A DNA stretch of 64,000 bases from an uncultured Sphingomonadaceae bacterium (GCA_947504025.1 CANNFX010000003.1:248001-312000), one strand, 5' to 3'. Shown: positions 45,243-56,098, numbered from the stretch's first letter. Numbers and translations are program-made. The notes: generated from the sequence alone by a model not told the origin.

Positions 45243-47098
45243 GCCAAGGCTCCTTCAATCGCGGCTTCAAGCTCGGCTATCGTAAATGGCTGTCCGCTGG
45301 TTTTGGTCAGCGGCTGTGCATCCACCAGGAACTGGTCGCGCAGCACGGTTTTGAACTGGCCGGTGTTCATTTCCGGCACCAAAATCTTGTCATAGCTCTT
45401 GAGCAGATCACCGAGGTTGCCGGGCAGCGGCCAAATGTGACGCACATGGATGTGGCTGACGTCGAGACCCTTGCCTCGCGCATTATCAACTGCACGACGG
45501 ATCGGGCCGAATGTCGATCCCCAGCCTACGACGGCCAGCTTGCCCGAAGCCTCACCGAGCGAGACCTCTTGATCCGGCACATCAATGCCAAGCACCTTGT
45601 TCATGCGTGCATCGGTCATCACCTGGTGGTTCTCAGACCCGTAATCGATATGACCGCTATCGACGGCTTTTTCGATCCCGCCGATGCGATGCATCAGATC
45701 GGGCGTACCCGGTTTAATCCACGGACGAGCACCTTTGGCATCGCGTTTGTAAGGCAACAGCTCTTCGTCGGCGCCTTTCCCTTCCATAAATTTGGTCGGG
45801 AACGGCGTGAAGGTGCTGGGATCAGGAACAGGCCACGGCTCCGACGCATTGGCGATGTAGCCATCTGTCAGCAGCATCACTGGTGTCATATATTGCGTAG
45901 CAATCCGGCAGGCCTCGATCGCACATTCGAATGCATCGCCCGGGCTGCTGCAGGACACGACCGGCATCGGCGCATCACCGTTGCGGCCATAGACGGCCTG
46001 ATAGAGATCGCTCTGCTCGGTCTTGGTGGGAAGGCCCGTTGATGGCCCGCCGCGCTGGCTGTTGACGATAACCAGCGGAAGCTCGGTCATAATCGCAAGT
46101 CCCATCGCTTCGGTCTTCAACGCAATGCCAGGGCCGGAGGATGAGGTAACGCCGAGCTGCCCCGCATAAGACGCGCCGATAGATGCGCAGATCGCGGCAA
46201 TCTCGTCTTCCGCTTGGAAAGTCGTGACACCGAATTCCTTGAGCCGCGCCAGATGATGCAGAATCGCGGAAGCAGGTGTGATTGGATAACCGCCAAAGAA
46301 CATAGGCAGTTCGGCCAATTGCGCTCCAGCGACCAACCCAAGCGAAATCGCTTCAGCGCCGTTAATTGTGCGATACAAGCCAGGTTTGCTTTCGATCGGA
46401 TCGACATGCAACTGCTTCAATGGGCCGGAAAGCTCGGCTGTTTCGCCATAAGCATGACCAGCATTGAGCGCAGCAATATTGGCGTCAGCTATCTCGGGCT
46501 TGCTCTTAAATTTGGATTTCAGCCACTCTTCAATCGGCGCGCGTTCACGGTCAAACATCCACAGCGCTAGGCCTAGGGTCCACATATTCTTCGACCGAAG
46601 GGCATCCTTATTACCCAGACCAAAAGGCTTCACGGCCTCGATGGTCAGCGCCGAGATATCAAAAGCCAATACTTCCCATTTGGCCAGTGAGTCATCTTCT
46701 AGCGGGCTAATGTCATACTTCGCCTTGTCGAGATTACGCTTCGAAAACTCGCCAGTGTCGATGATAATCAGACCACCGGGTTTGAGCGACTCGAGATTTA
46801 CCTTGAGCGCTGCAGGGTTCATTGCGACCAGAACGTCAGGCGCATCGCCAGCGGTGTTAATCTCACGGCTACCGAAATTAATCTGGAATGCCGAAACGCC
46901 GAACAGCGTACCTTGCGGCGCGCGAATCTCCGCCGGAAAATCAGGGAAAGTCGCGAGATCGTTGCCTGCTAACGCGGTGGAGAGCGTAAACTGTCCACCC
47001 GTCAACTGCATCCCGTCGCCGCTATCTCCGGCAAAGCGCACCACGACTGCTTCTGGTGCTGTTTCATTAACCGGTTTGTCAGCCGCTTGCGTTGCCAT
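45239..47098 (-). CDS. korA: 2-oxoglutarate/2-oxoacid:acceptor oxidoreductase alpha subunit (gamma-alpha fusion)
   Basis: Subunit of 619 residues with an N-terminal gamma domain (VVRFAGDSGDGMQLTGGQF, about 20-200) fused to the alpha domain (GYPITPASAILHHLARL, QAEDEIAAICASIGASYAG, SSGPGIALKTEAMG). It forms the 2-oxoacid:ferredoxin oxidoreductase with korB immediately downstream. A gamma-alpha fusion without separate delta/ferredoxin subunit is the usual aerobic KOR form. It is divergent from the esterase gene; the 185-base region between them should hold both promoters. Confidence 0.93.
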   Translation of the reverse strand: MATQAADKPVNETAPEAVVVRFAGDSGDGMQLTGGQFTLSTALAGNDLATFPDFPAEIRAPQGTLFGVSAFQINFGSREINTAGDAPDVLVAMNPAALKVNLESLKPGGLIIIDTGEFSKRNLDKAKYDISPLEDDSLAKWEVLAFDISALTIEAVKPFGLGNKDALRSKNMWTLGLALWMFDRERAPIEEWLKSKFKSKPEIADANIAALNAGHAYGETAELSGPLKQLHVDPIESKPGLYRTINGAEAISLGLVAGAQLAELPMFFGGYPITPASAILHHLARLKEFGVTTFQAEDEIAAICASIGASYAGQLGVTSSSGPGIALKTEAMGLAIMTELPLVIVNSQRGGPSTGLPTKTEQSDLYQAVYGRNGDAPMPVVSCSSPGDAFECAIEACRIATQYMTPVMLLTDGYIANASEPWPVPDPSTFTPFPTKFMEGKGADEELLPYKRDAKGARPWIKPGTPDLMHRIGGIEKAVDSGHIDYGSENHQVMTDARMNKVLGIDVPDQEVSLGEASGKLAVVGWGSTFGPIRRAVDNARGKGLDVSHIHVRHIWPLPGNLGDLLKSYDKILVPEMNTGQFKTVLRDQFLVDAQPLTKTSGQPFTIAELEAAIEGALA

Positions 47099-47283
47099 TC
47101 GTCAACCTCGTTTGCTCGCCCGAATTAATCCTGGACGCGTCGTATCACATCTTGCTGGGCTGCCTATGGGCGTTGCGCAACTCTCGCAAACAAGTTTTTC
47201 TCCCCCGTGCACAAAAAGTCGAGTGGAAAAGCACCACCGCCCCGCCTAGACTGCGGAAAACAAATACAGAGATGGGGATTTCT
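47099..47283. promoter_or_regulatory. Divergent region between korA and esterase gene
   Basis: 185 bases without a gene. It contains TTGCGCAA (47173-47180) and further TCGCAAAC sequence, and an A/T-rich patch around 47190-47230. No confident -35/-10 was picked out. Confidence 0.3.
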
Positions 47284-48234
47284 ATGGCGGATCAGACGCA
47301 TTTTACGCGGCCCGAAGTACGAGGCTTTCTGGACACACTGGCAGCGATGAATGGTCCGCCGATAACCGAAATGTCGCTAGAAGAAGCGCGCGCAGGCTAT
47401 CTTGCACTCCATACAATGGCTGATCGCCCTGCCCGCGAATTGGCCGTAATCAAGAATGTTACCTGCCCAGGCCCAGCTGGCGATATTCCGTTACGGATCT
47501 ATGACGCACGGGAAAACCGTGAGGCTGGTCCGGTTGTCATGTTCTATCACGGCGGCGGGTTTGTGATCGGCGATCTCGATACGCATCATAACCTTTGTAC
47601 CGAACTGGCAGCAGAATTGGATTTACCAGTTGTGGCGGTCCACTACCGGCTAGCGCCCGAACATCCCTATCCCGCTGCGGTCGACGATTCAGAAGCCGCG
47701 ACTCGCTGGGTTGCGTCGAGCCCGGACGAACTGGGAAGCGAATGCACCGGTATCATTACTTTTGGTGACAGTGCTGGCGGCAATTTGGCAATAGTCATCC
47801 CGCAGGCGTTGGCTGCACAGCCTGCCGAAGTACCAGTTCTGGTCCAAGTACCCGTCTATCCGCTGACCAGTGATATTACGGACACGCAAAGCCTCAAGGA
47901 TTTTGACGATGGCTATGTACTGACTGCTGTAACCGTTGATTTCTTCGACAGGTCCTATGCGGGGAACAGAGAGGATAGTCGGGCATTCCCTATTCTAGGT
48001 GAATTGGCAAACTCGCCGCCGACCGTGCTCGCGACTGCCAGTTTGGACCCAATCCGCGATTCAGGACGTGAATATGCGGCAAAGTTAAATGAGAATGGTA
48101 TCGATGTGACTTATCTAGAAATGGAAGGGATAACTCATAGCTTCCTCAACTTGCGTCAGGTATTACCCAGCGCGCACGAGGACACGATGGCCATAATCGC
48201 TGCAACCAAGGCGATGCTGGAGAAACATACATGA
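47284..48234 (+). CDS. Alpha/beta-hydrolase, hormone-sensitive-lipase (HSL) family esterase
   Basis: Carboxylesterase of 316 residues. The oxyanion motif HGGGF at 89-93, nucleophile Ser163 in GDSAGGN, Asp255 in LDPIRDSG and His285 in ITHSF give the full triad of bacterial HSL (family IV). There is no signal peptide. The ATG at 47284 has GGGGA with a 6-base spacer; the ATG at 47272 is an alternative, and one at 47092 overlaps korA and is unlikely. It is coupled to rppH by ATGA, though the two functions seem unrelated. Confidence 0.92.
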   Translation: MADQTHFTRPEVRGFLDTLAAMNGPPITEMSLEEARAGYLALHTMADRPARELAVIKNVTCPGPAGDIPLRIYDARENREAGPVVMFYHGGGFVIGDLDTHHNLCTELAAELDLPVVAVHYRLAPEHPYPAAVDDSEAATRWVASSPDELGSECTGIITFGDSAGGNLAIVIPQALAAQPAEVPVLVQVPVYPLTSDITDTQSLKDFDDGYVLTAVTVDFFDRSYAGNREDSRAFPILGELANSPPTVLATASLDPIRDSGREYAAKLNENGIDVTYLEMEGITHSFLNLRQVLPSAHEDTMAIIAATKAMLEKHT

Positions 48235-48704
48235 TCCCGACTGAATACCGCCCCTGCGTGGGCGTGATGCTGGTGAACCGTGACGGCCACGCATTCGTTG
48301 GACAACGGATAGACAACCGGGAAGGTGATTTCTGGCAAATGCCGCAAGGCGGCGTCGATAAAGGTGAAGACCTCGAGGCTGCTGCTCTGCGTGAGCTCGC
48401 TGAAGAAACAGGCGTTTCATCTGATATGGTGACCGTTCTCCAGCAGACGGTGGAATCGATCCGCTATGACTTGCCGGAAGAATTAATTGGTAAGCTCTGG
48501 AAGGGTAAATATCGCGGCCAGGAGCAAGTCTGGTTCCTGATGCGCTTTAATGGCAGCGACGATGATGTTGATCTGGATGCCCACGATCCAGCCGAATTTT
48601 GCGAGTTCAAATGGGTTGAACCTGCAGCGCTCGAGGACTTGATAGTTCCCTTTAAAAAGCGCGTTTACCGCTCTGTAGTAGAAGAATTTAGCGCACTGGT
48701 TTGA
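48231..48704 (+). CDS. rppH: RNA pyrophosphohydrolase (Nudix)
   Basis: Nudix hydrolase of 157 residues that removes pyrophosphate from the 5' end of transcripts and so starts mRNA decay. The Nudix box matches GX5EX7REUXEEXGU at residues 40-62 (G40, E46, R54, E55, E58, E59, G61). The N-terminal YRPCVGVMLVNRDG and FWQMPQGGVD, plus the C-terminal VPFKKRVYRSVVEEF, are typical of RppH/IalA. The ATG overlaps the esterase stop; the gene end is 8 bases from the convergent GST gene. Confidence 0.94.
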   Translation: MIPTEYRPCVGVMLVNRDGHAFVGQRIDNREGDFWQMPQGGVDKGEDLEAAALRELAEETGVSSDMVTVLQQTVESIRYDLPEELIGKLWKGKYRGQEQVWFLMRFNGSDDDVDLDAHDPAEFCEFKWVEPAALEDLIVPFKKRVYRSVVEEFSALV

Positions 48705-48712
48705 GCAATGTA

Positions 48713-49387
48713 CTAAATCGCAAAGGCAACAGCGTCGCGGTCGTCAATCTTGCGAGCCGATTTGTATGACGGCAGAGCCTCAACGCGTTTAAACCACGCC
48801 ATCGCATTGGGATGTCCATCCCCCAGCTCTCCGCGATCACGCAGCGATTCCATCGGGTAGCTCATAGTGATATCAGCCGCAGTGACCTGGTCGCCGCCGA
48901 ACCACGGGGCAATGCCGAGATCACTCTCGATCTTGACCAACAGCGCAGCCTGGCGAGGCCGGGTGAACGCTTCGCGGGCTTTTCCAAAAACAGCGCTTAG
49001 GAGTTTACTAATCGGCCACGGACTGCGTTCTTCGAGAACGCGCATGATCATTTCAATTCCGCCGACCGACATCAATGAACCTTGCGAGGCATGGAACCAG
49101 AACAAGTGCCGCGCGCGATGTGGATCATCTGCGCTCGGCCTCAGCGGGCTGCGCGGATGTTTATCCAAGATGTAATCGATAATCGCGTTGCTTTCCGCCA
49201 ACGCCAAATCGCCATCGGTAATTACCGGCGCTGTGCCGAGCGGGGAAATCGCTTTATATTCCGCTGGCGCCAAATTGCTCTCGGGGTCGCGATTATAGAG
49301 TTTCAGATCATACTTCGCGCCGAGCTCTTCAAGCAGCCACAATATCCTGAAGGACTGCGAATATTCGAGGTGGTGCAGAGTGATCAC
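48713..49387 (-). CDS. Glutathione S-transferase family protein
   Basis: Cytosolic GST of 224 residues. The thioredoxin-like N domain (ITLHHLEYSQSFRILWLLEEL) has SPLGTAPVI around the cis-Pro and AESNAIIDYIL for gamma-glutamyl binding. The helical C domain follows, with TAADITMSYPME as the N-capping box. Candidate catalytic residues are Tyr9/Ser10. The class and substrate cannot be set from sequence. It is 13 bases after the TPR gene in transcription order. Confidence 0.9.
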   Translation of the reverse strand: MITLHHLEYSQSFRILWLLEELGAKYDLKLYNRDPESNLAPAEYKAISPLGTAPVITDGDLALAESNAIIDYILDKHPRSPLRPSADDPHRARHLFWFHASQGSLMSVGGIEMIMRVLEERSPWPISKLLSAVFGKAREAFTRPRQAALLVKIESDLGIAPWFGGDQVTAADITMSYPMESLRDRGELGDGHPNAMAWFKRVEALPSYKSARKIDDRDAVAFAI

Positions 49388-49400
49388 GGCGCTTTACCTG

Positions 49401-49904
49401 TCAATTCTGTGTGACAACCGGATCAGGCATCACTGCTTCGGCGGTTAACACCTGCTGCTTAGGACCCTCGGCAATTGCTCGAGCCAATATCTGTGTTTCG
49501 GGGCAACTGCGACCACATAAGCTTTCCAGTTTACCAAGGTTTATCTTAGCCTTGCCCAAAGCCCCTTTGGCCAGCATCGCTTCGCCTTGGCCTGAAAGTG
49601 CCGCATAATTATCGGGGTCACGCTCCAACGCCTCGCGGTAATAGGCGATAGCCTTGCCTTGTAGCCCGTCACTTTGCGCGGCCCGGGCCAGATTGAGGAA
49701 CACCGCTGTATAGCCGGGATCAACCGCAAGTGCCGCTTCAAATGCGTCGATTGCTTTTTGCGATTCACCGGCACTCAGCGCTGCACGCCCTTCGGCAACC
49801 AGCGTCGCAGCCCGCGGGTCTGGCGCATGTTCTGCTGTCAGTCCAACACTCGATGTGACTGCGGCGAGCAGTGAAAGGGCAGCAGCAGCAGGCGCAAAAC
49901 GCAT
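49401..49904 (-). CDS. Periplasmic tetratricopeptide-repeat protein
   Basis: Protein of 167 residues with a signal peptide (APAAAALSLLAAVTSSVGLTA) followed by about two to three TPR units: ATLVAEGRAALSAGESQKAI, TAVFLNLARAAQSDGLQGKA and NYAALSGQGEAMLAKGALGK. A C-terminal LCGRSCPE pair may form a disulphide. Probably a scaffold for an unknown partner. The ATG at 49904 has AAGGA 7 bases upstream; ATGs at 49928 and 49964 would delay the signal peptide. Confidence 0.82.
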   Translation of the reverse strand: MRFAPAAAALSLLAAVTSSVGLTAEHAPDPRAATLVAEGRAALSAGESQKAIDAFEAALAVDPGYTAVFLNLARAAQSDGLQGKAIAYYREALERDPDNYAALSGQGEAMLAKGALGKAKINLGKLESLCGRSCPETQILARAIAEGPKQQVLTAEAVMPDPVVTQN

Positions 49905-49975
49905 GGTAAATTCCTTAAGCGTGGCCATAAACTCTGACCGTCCGTTTGATTTGGCGAATGCCATAGATCAGCGGA

Positions 49976-51157
49976 TTAGCATGGTGAACGCAGACTCGCG
50001 ATGAAAAATCCGTCCGTTCCGTCGTGGAACGGTGTCAGGCGAATTCCCTTCCCGCGCTCACGTCCGGCAGGAAGCGCTAGAGCCTCTGCCGACCAGCCGC
50101 TGTTTGCCGCAAGAAATGTATCAACTTGATCCGCACCTTCGAGATCGAGCAACGAACATGTGATGTAAACCAGCCTGCCTCCCGGCTTCACAAGCTGCGA
50201 CCCAATCTCCAGCAATTTCGCTTGCGACGTAAGCAAACGCTCAAGCCGCTGGTTATCAAGCCGCCAACGCGCTTCGGGATTGCGCCGCCAAGTGCCTGTA
50301 CCTGAACAGGGTGCATCAATCAGCACGGCGTCAGCCTTGGCCCGATATTCGGAAAGCCGATCGAGCTCCTTGCCTGGATCAAGCAGGATCGTCTCGACAA
50401 CACTCGCACCGGCGCGCCGGGCGCGCGGCTCAAGCTTGGAAAGGCGGCCACGATCGATATCTGATGCGACCAGCCAACCCTTGTTTTCCATTGCCGCGGC
50501 AAGGCTAAGTGTCTTACCGCCCGCACCTGCGCACAGGTCGATAATTGATTCACCTGGCCGAGCGTTCACGGCTTGGCAGGCAAGCTGGCTACCGCCGTCT
50601 TGAATTTCAATTTGACCACTTTTCCAAGCGTCCCACTGCTCGACATTTGTGCCAGCAGTAAAGCGCAAACCATTTGGTGCGGAAATGTGTTCGCCTGGCT
50701 CAGGCAGTTCGATGCTATCCCGCTCCGTTTTGAGCGAGTTCACCCGCAAATCCAGCGGCGCGCGATCTAGAAGCGCCGATGCTTCTTCTTCGCCAATATC
50801 GGATTGATCCAGCAGCTGTTCGAGCCAGACAGGAGCAACACCGCCATTTGCTGCTGTCTCGCTTTCATCAACAGGCTCAGGACCATGCCCCTCCCCATCG
50901 AACAACGGCAAAATGGTGTCATCGATCTCTGCCAATCGTAACATTGCAGCGCGGCCGCTCGGTGGAACAGGTCCGCAAGCGCGTATGGCAGCATAGACTA
51001 GTTCGCGAACGGCCCGACGGTCCTTCGATCCTGCATAGCGGCGTTGTTTGAAATACTCGGCAATCAGCCTGTCAGCAGGTGCGCCGCCATTTACTGCAGC
51101 ATCAATTATCGAATCGAGCAGCTCGATTGCTGCTTGAACGCGGGCCGACGGTCTCAA
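49976..51157 (-). CDS. RsmB/NOP-family RNA (cytosine-5-)-methyltransferase
   Basis: SAM-dependent m5C RNA methyltransferase of 393 residues. A short NusB-like N-terminal domain (VQAAIELLDSIIDA, KDRRAVRELVYAAIR) precedes the NOP2/Sun core with IIDLCAGAGGKTLSLAAAM, DAPCSGTGTWRRNP and VYITCSLLDLEG, which carry both cysteines of the two-Cys mechanism. It looks like 16S rRNA m5C967-type RsmB, a little shorter. The start at 51157 overlaps the small 74-residue gene by 4 bases. Confidence 0.92.
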   Translation of the reverse strand: MRPSARVQAAIELLDSIIDAAVNGGAPADRLIAEYFKQRRYAGSKDRRAVRELVYAAIRACGPVPPSGRAAMLRLAEIDDTILPLFDGEGHGPEPVDESETAANGGVAPVWLEQLLDQSDIGEEEASALLDRAPLDLRVNSLKTERDSIELPEPGEHISAPNGLRFTAGTNVEQWDAWKSGQIEIQDGGSQLACQAVNARPGESIIDLCAGAGGKTLSLAAAMENKGWLVASDIDRGRLSKLEPRARRAGASVVETILLDPGKELDRLSEYRAKADAVLIDAPCSGTGTWRRNPEARWRLDNQRLERLLTSQAKLLEIGSQLVKPGGRLVYITCSLLDLEGADQVDTFLAANSGWSAEALALPAGRERGKGIRLTPFHDGTDGFFIASLRSPC

Positions 51158-51378
51158 CGGTTTTCGCTAAAAAGAACGTCAAATTCTTCACGGCCAGGAA
51201 ATTCCAGGCACACGAGATGATATTGCTGCGCTTTATCCGACACCCACTTGGGAGTTTCCTCCACAAGCATCTCTCCGCACTGTTCCTTAGAGATTGCCAG
51301 TTGCCGGTGCACGACTTCTGCCTCGCCATCTGATGTCACGCCAAAAACAATCATCAAATATGGGATAATCAGTTCCAT
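51154..51378 (-). CDS. Small protein of unknown function between guaB and the RsmB-like gene
   Basis: Protein of 74 residues with a weakly hydrophobic N terminus (LIIPYLMIVFG) and a mixed charged remainder (HRQLAISKEQCGEMLVEETP, FPGREEFDVLF). It starts 8 bases after guaB ends and overlaps the RsmB-like methyltransferase by ATGA, so it seems a true coupled gene rather than a shadow. The N terminus may be a signal or membrane anchor. Function unknown; I recognise no family. Confidence 0.6.
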   Translation of the reverse strand: MELIIPYLMIVFGVTSDGEAEVVHRQLAISKEQCGEMLVEETPKWVSDKAQQYHLVCLEFPGREEFDVLFSENR

Positions 51379-51386
51379 GGTTCAGC

Positions 51387-52931
<1,545 letters not shown>

Positions 52932-53687
52932 TTATTCTGCGGTCCAGCCCCCATCGATGCTGTGATTGGAGCCGGTGATGTTGCCTGCTTCTTCTTGGCA
53001 CAGGAACAAAGCGAAGGCCGCGACCTCAGTTGGCTGCACAAATCGCTTGGTCGGCTGCTTGGCTAGCAATACGTCGTTGATGACCTGCTCGCGGGTCAAA
53101 CCACGTGCTTTCATCGTATCAGGAATCTGGCCTTCGATCAGTGTGGTCCAGACATAGCCTGGACTGATGCAATTGGCCGTCACGCCAGTTTGCGCGAGCT
53201 CTAGCGCGACTGTCTTGGTGAAACCTACAAGACCATGCTTCGTGGCATTATAGGCGCTCTTGAATGGCGAGGCGGTCAGCGAATGGGCGCTGGCGGTGTT
53301 GATCAGGCGGCCCCAACCCGTTTTCTTCATATGCGGCACCGCATGCCTTGTGGTGTGGAACGGCGCGGTCAAATTAAGCGCAATGACCTGATCCCACTTC
53401 TCAGGCGGGAAATCCTCCACCGGCGCGACATGCTGCATCCCGGCATTGTTGATCAGTATATCGACCGGGCCCGCATCTGCCATCATCGATGCGATTGCGT
53501 CTGCATCAGTCAAGTCAGCGCCAAAATGTCGCGCCGAAAGTTCTTCACATAATCTGGCGATCTCTGCCTCGTCGCCAAAGCCGTTGAGGATAACTTCTGC
53601 ACCCTCCCCATGCAGCGCCCGCGCCATGGCTAGGCCAATGCCGGATGTAGAGCCTGTGATGAGTGCGCGTTTGCCGCTCAGGAACAT
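52932..53687 (-). CDS. 3-hydroxybutyrate dehydrogenase (SDR)
   Basis: SDR of 251 residues that oxidises 3-hydroxybutyrate to acetoacetate with NAD. Motifs: ALITGSTSGIGLAMA, LINNAGMQHVAPVEDFP, catalytic SAYNATKHGLVG, ISPGYVWTTLIEGQIP, and C-terminal GSNHSIDGGWTAE. The QHVAPVEDFPPEKWD run is characteristic of bacterial 3-hydroxybutyrate dehydrogenase. No PHB synthesis genes lie near. Its start is 95 bases from the divergent zinc peptidase gene. Confidence 0.93.
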   Translation of the reverse strand: MFLSGKRALITGSTSGIGLAMARALHGEGAEVILNGFGDEAEIARLCEELSARHFGADLTDADAIASMMADAGPVDILINNAGMQHVAPVEDFPPEKWDQVIALNLTAPFHTTRHAVPHMKKTGWGRLINTASAHSLTASPFKSAYNATKHGLVGFTKTVALELAQTGVTANCISPGYVWTTLIEGQIPDTMKARGLTREQVINDVLLAKQPTKRFVQPTEVAAFALFLCQEEAGNITGSNHSIDGGWTAE

Positions 53688-53782
53688 TTACTGTCTCGCT
53701 CTATTTGTAATGAGAAGGCTGATTGCGTAACACAATCGCTAAACGGGGTGCTGATGTCTAGCGCCAACAGGGAGAATTTTCG

Positions 53783-54640
53783 ATGCGTCTAAACCCATTC
53801 AACACCGACAATATTCGTGTGCGTCAGGGTGGAGGCGGTGGCTTTCCAGGTGGCAGTGGCGGCAAAGTGGGCTGCGGCACGATCATTATTGCGATCCTCG
53901 CCGCACTGATTTTCGGTGTCGATCCCGCTCAGATGATCGGCCAGCTCGAACAGGGTCAACAGCAAACAACCAATAGCGGTCAGGTAGCAGGCGGACAGAG
54001 TGAAACCGATATTTGCAACCAGAACGCTTACGCAGCGGAAGGCTGTTCCGCGCTTGATTCGCTCAATTCGACATGGCGCCCACTGTTCCAGCAAGCTGGA
54101 ATTACATTCCGTGATCCGACGCTCACATATTACACAAGGGGTGCTCGATCAGGCTGCGGAACTGCGCAAAGCGCAATGGGGCCGTTCTATTGCCCCGGTG
54201 ACGAAGGTATCTACATCGACACGGCCTTCTTCCAGCAAATGGAAAGCCGGATGGGCGCAGGCGGCGATTTCGCCCGCATCTATGTGATGGCGCACGAATA
54301 TGGCCATCACATCCAAAAGTTGACCGGTATCGCTGGCCAGATCCGCAGCGCTCAGCAGCAGAACCCCCGCGCGTCAAACCAGTTGCAGGTCCGCATGGAA
54401 CTCCAGGCTGATTGCTATGCTGGTGTTTGGGCAGGCCTCAATCGCGACAAGATTGAACGTGGCGATATCGAAGAAGGTATGCGCGCTGCCAATGCAATCG
54501 GTGACGACACGCTGACAGGTGGCCGCGCTAACCCGGAAAGCTTCACCCACGGTACCAGCCAGCAGCGTATGCAGGCACTACGGGACGGCATAAGAGCAGC
54601 CGACGACACCGTTTGCGACCGCTACATGCAGATGCGCTAA
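53783..54640 (+). CDS. Neutral zinc metallopeptidase (YpfJ family)
   Basis: Protein of 285 residues with a Gly-rich N terminus (RQGGGGGFPGGSGG), one membrane span (about 30-46, CGTIIIAILAALIFGV), and a periplasmic domain with His171-Glu172-x-x-His175 in VMAHEYGHHIQKL. The downstream run MELQADCYAGVWAG holds the third zinc ligand. Four cysteine pairs are possible in the periplasmic part. The natural substrate is unknown for the family. A clear terminator follows at 54650-54682. Confidence 0.92.
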   Translation: MRLNPFNTDNIRVRQGGGGGFPGGSGGKVGCGTIIIAILAALIFGVDPAQMIGQLEQGQQQTTNSGQVAGGQSETDICNQNAYAAEGCSALDSLNSTWRPLFQQAGITFRDPTLTYYTRGARSGCGTAQSAMGPFYCPGDEGIYIDTAFFQQMESRMGAGGDFARIYVMAHEYGHHIQKLTGIAGQIRSAQQQNPRASNQLQVRMELQADCYAGVWAGLNRDKIERGDIEEGMRAANAIGDDTLTGGRANPESFTHGTSQQRMQALRDGIRAADDTVCDRYMQMR

Positions 54641-54649
54641 CAAGCAGGC

Positions 54650-54682
54650 AGCCCGGTCCTGCAGGGCCGGGCTACCGCTTTT
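54650..54682 (+). terminator. Rho-independent terminator after the YpfJ-like gene
   Basis: Stem AGCCCGG (54650-54656) / CCGGGCT (54667-54673) with an inner palindrome CCTGCAGG, followed after ACCGC by TTTT (54679-54682). It lies 9 bases after the stop codon, between convergent genes. Confidence 0.75.
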
Positions 54683-54697
54683 GATTGCACAAATTGT

Positions 54698-56098
54698 TTA
54701 AGCCGGTTGGGCTTCTTCATCCTCGCCCCTCCCGACACCAGACCAATCGATCTGGCGTGTGGCGTACATTACCGCTGCCAATGCAAAGAACAGCAACAAT
54801 GAACCGATCATCAGCGACCATGCTTCAAGGCTGAGCAGGACGTAGAGCAGTGCGTAAAGGCCGATTAGCATTCCGCCGATTACCTTAGCCCGCGTCCAGC
54901 TTCCCAATACCGCCGCACTGTAAGCTGTCAGCAACCCGATAATCGCGGCGCTCGCCACCAGATATGCCAGGGCAAATCCGATCACCTCGGCGAAGGCGAG
55001 CAGCATCACGAAAAACAGCACCAAACCGGTTCCAGTCAGCAGATATTCCGCGGCCGCAACTCTTGCACCTGCCACAATGTCGAACATCAGATAGGTCAGG
55101 AAGGTGAAGCCGATGAACAGGAAGCCGTATTTCACCGAGCGGTCGATCCTGCTGTAAAGGTCCACCGGGTCAGTCAGCCCCACCGAAGCAACCATGCTGG
55201 TCCCAGGCGATACGCCGTGTTCAGCCATTGTTTCGTCGACGTAGATGCTACCGCTAGCCATCACCGGCGCGCCAAGATCCTGTGTCATTACCATAGCCTG
55301 CCCCAGCGCCAGGTTGGAGACATCATAGACAGCTTCAAAACCGTCGGCACCGATTGTCGGGGCGGGTGGCAGGAAGCTACCGCCAAAATTCGGGTGCTGC
55401 CACGGTGAAGCAATGGTGATCTTGGTCTGCCCACCGCGCGGCACAACGCCGAGCGAGCGACTGCCCTGTAAGCCATAGCTCCACACGATATCCAGCGGCG
55501 TCTGGCCATCCCAATCGAGTGTTCCGTAGAAGCCAGAACCGTTGCTGGCGGCGACTCCTTTGCCAGGACGCAGCTCCATCTTGTCACCGCTTGATGTAAC
55601 ATTGGCCGCACTGTGCAACCCGCGCGGATCAGATATTCCAAACCGCAGTTCGGCTTCGTCCAAGATCAGCTGATCCCGCTCTATACCAAATGGCTGAAGG
55701 TCTGCCGGAAGAACAAACTTCGCACGGCCTGACATATCGGCGGTGTAAATCACCGTCTCGTAGATCGATTTCTTCTTGGTATCGGGCTCAAGTTCAGCGT
55801 CGATATTTTGACTCTCGGGCGAGAGGTACAGTTCTTCACGAACTGTCGACGTCCGAGTGATTGACTGACCATCCACGACACTAACCTGCTCGCGTTCGAC
55901 ACGGTAAGGGATCGCAATAACTGGCCCGGAAACAGTCTGCGAACCACCCCAACCTGCCACTATGGCGCTTTGCGCGACCTGCGATTGCCCCTCGCGATCG
56001 CTAACGAGCCCGTAGACAACCAATAGGGGGATAGTGAGTGCCGCCGCTATTAATATAGCGAAGACAAGTTTCATTCCGGGGGTTCGTTCGCGCATCAT
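54698..56098 (-). CDS. creD: Cell envelope integrity protein, CreD family
   Basis: Inner-membrane protein of 466 residues. One N-terminal span (about 10-30, LVFAILIAAALTIPLLVVYG), a large periplasmic domain (about 35-310, with YLSPESQNIDAELEP and PRGLHSAANVTSSGD) and about five C-terminal spans (about 325-450). CreD in enterobacteria is a CreBC-regulated envelope protein linked to colicin and beta-lactam tolerance; molecular function unknown. No creBC here; instead a BlaI/M56 pair lies just upstream on the same strand, across a terminator. The first two codons are both ATG; the second is better spaced from GAGG. Confidence 0.92.
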   Translation of the reverse strand: MMRERTPGMKLVFAILIAAALTIPLLVVYGLVSDREGQSQVAQSAIVAGWGGSQTVSGPVIAIPYRVEREQVSVVDGQSITRTSTVREELYLSPESQNIDAELEPDTKKKSIYETVIYTADMSGRAKFVLPADLQPFGIERDQLILDEAELRFGISDPRGLHSAANVTSSGDKMELRPGKGVAASNGSGFYGTLDWDGQTPLDIVWSYGLQGSRSLGVVPRGGQTKITIASPWQHPNFGGSFLPPAPTIGADGFEAVYDVSNLALGQAMVMTQDLGAPVMASGSIYVDETMAEHGVSPGTSMVASVGLTDPVDLYSRIDRSVKYGFLFIGFTFLTYLMFDIVAGARVAAAEYLLTGTGLVLFFVMLLAFAEVIGFALAYLVASAAIIGLLTAYSAAVLGSWTRAKVIGGMLIGLYALLYVLLSLEAWSLMIGSLLLFFALAAVMYATRQIDWSGVGRGEDEEAQPA

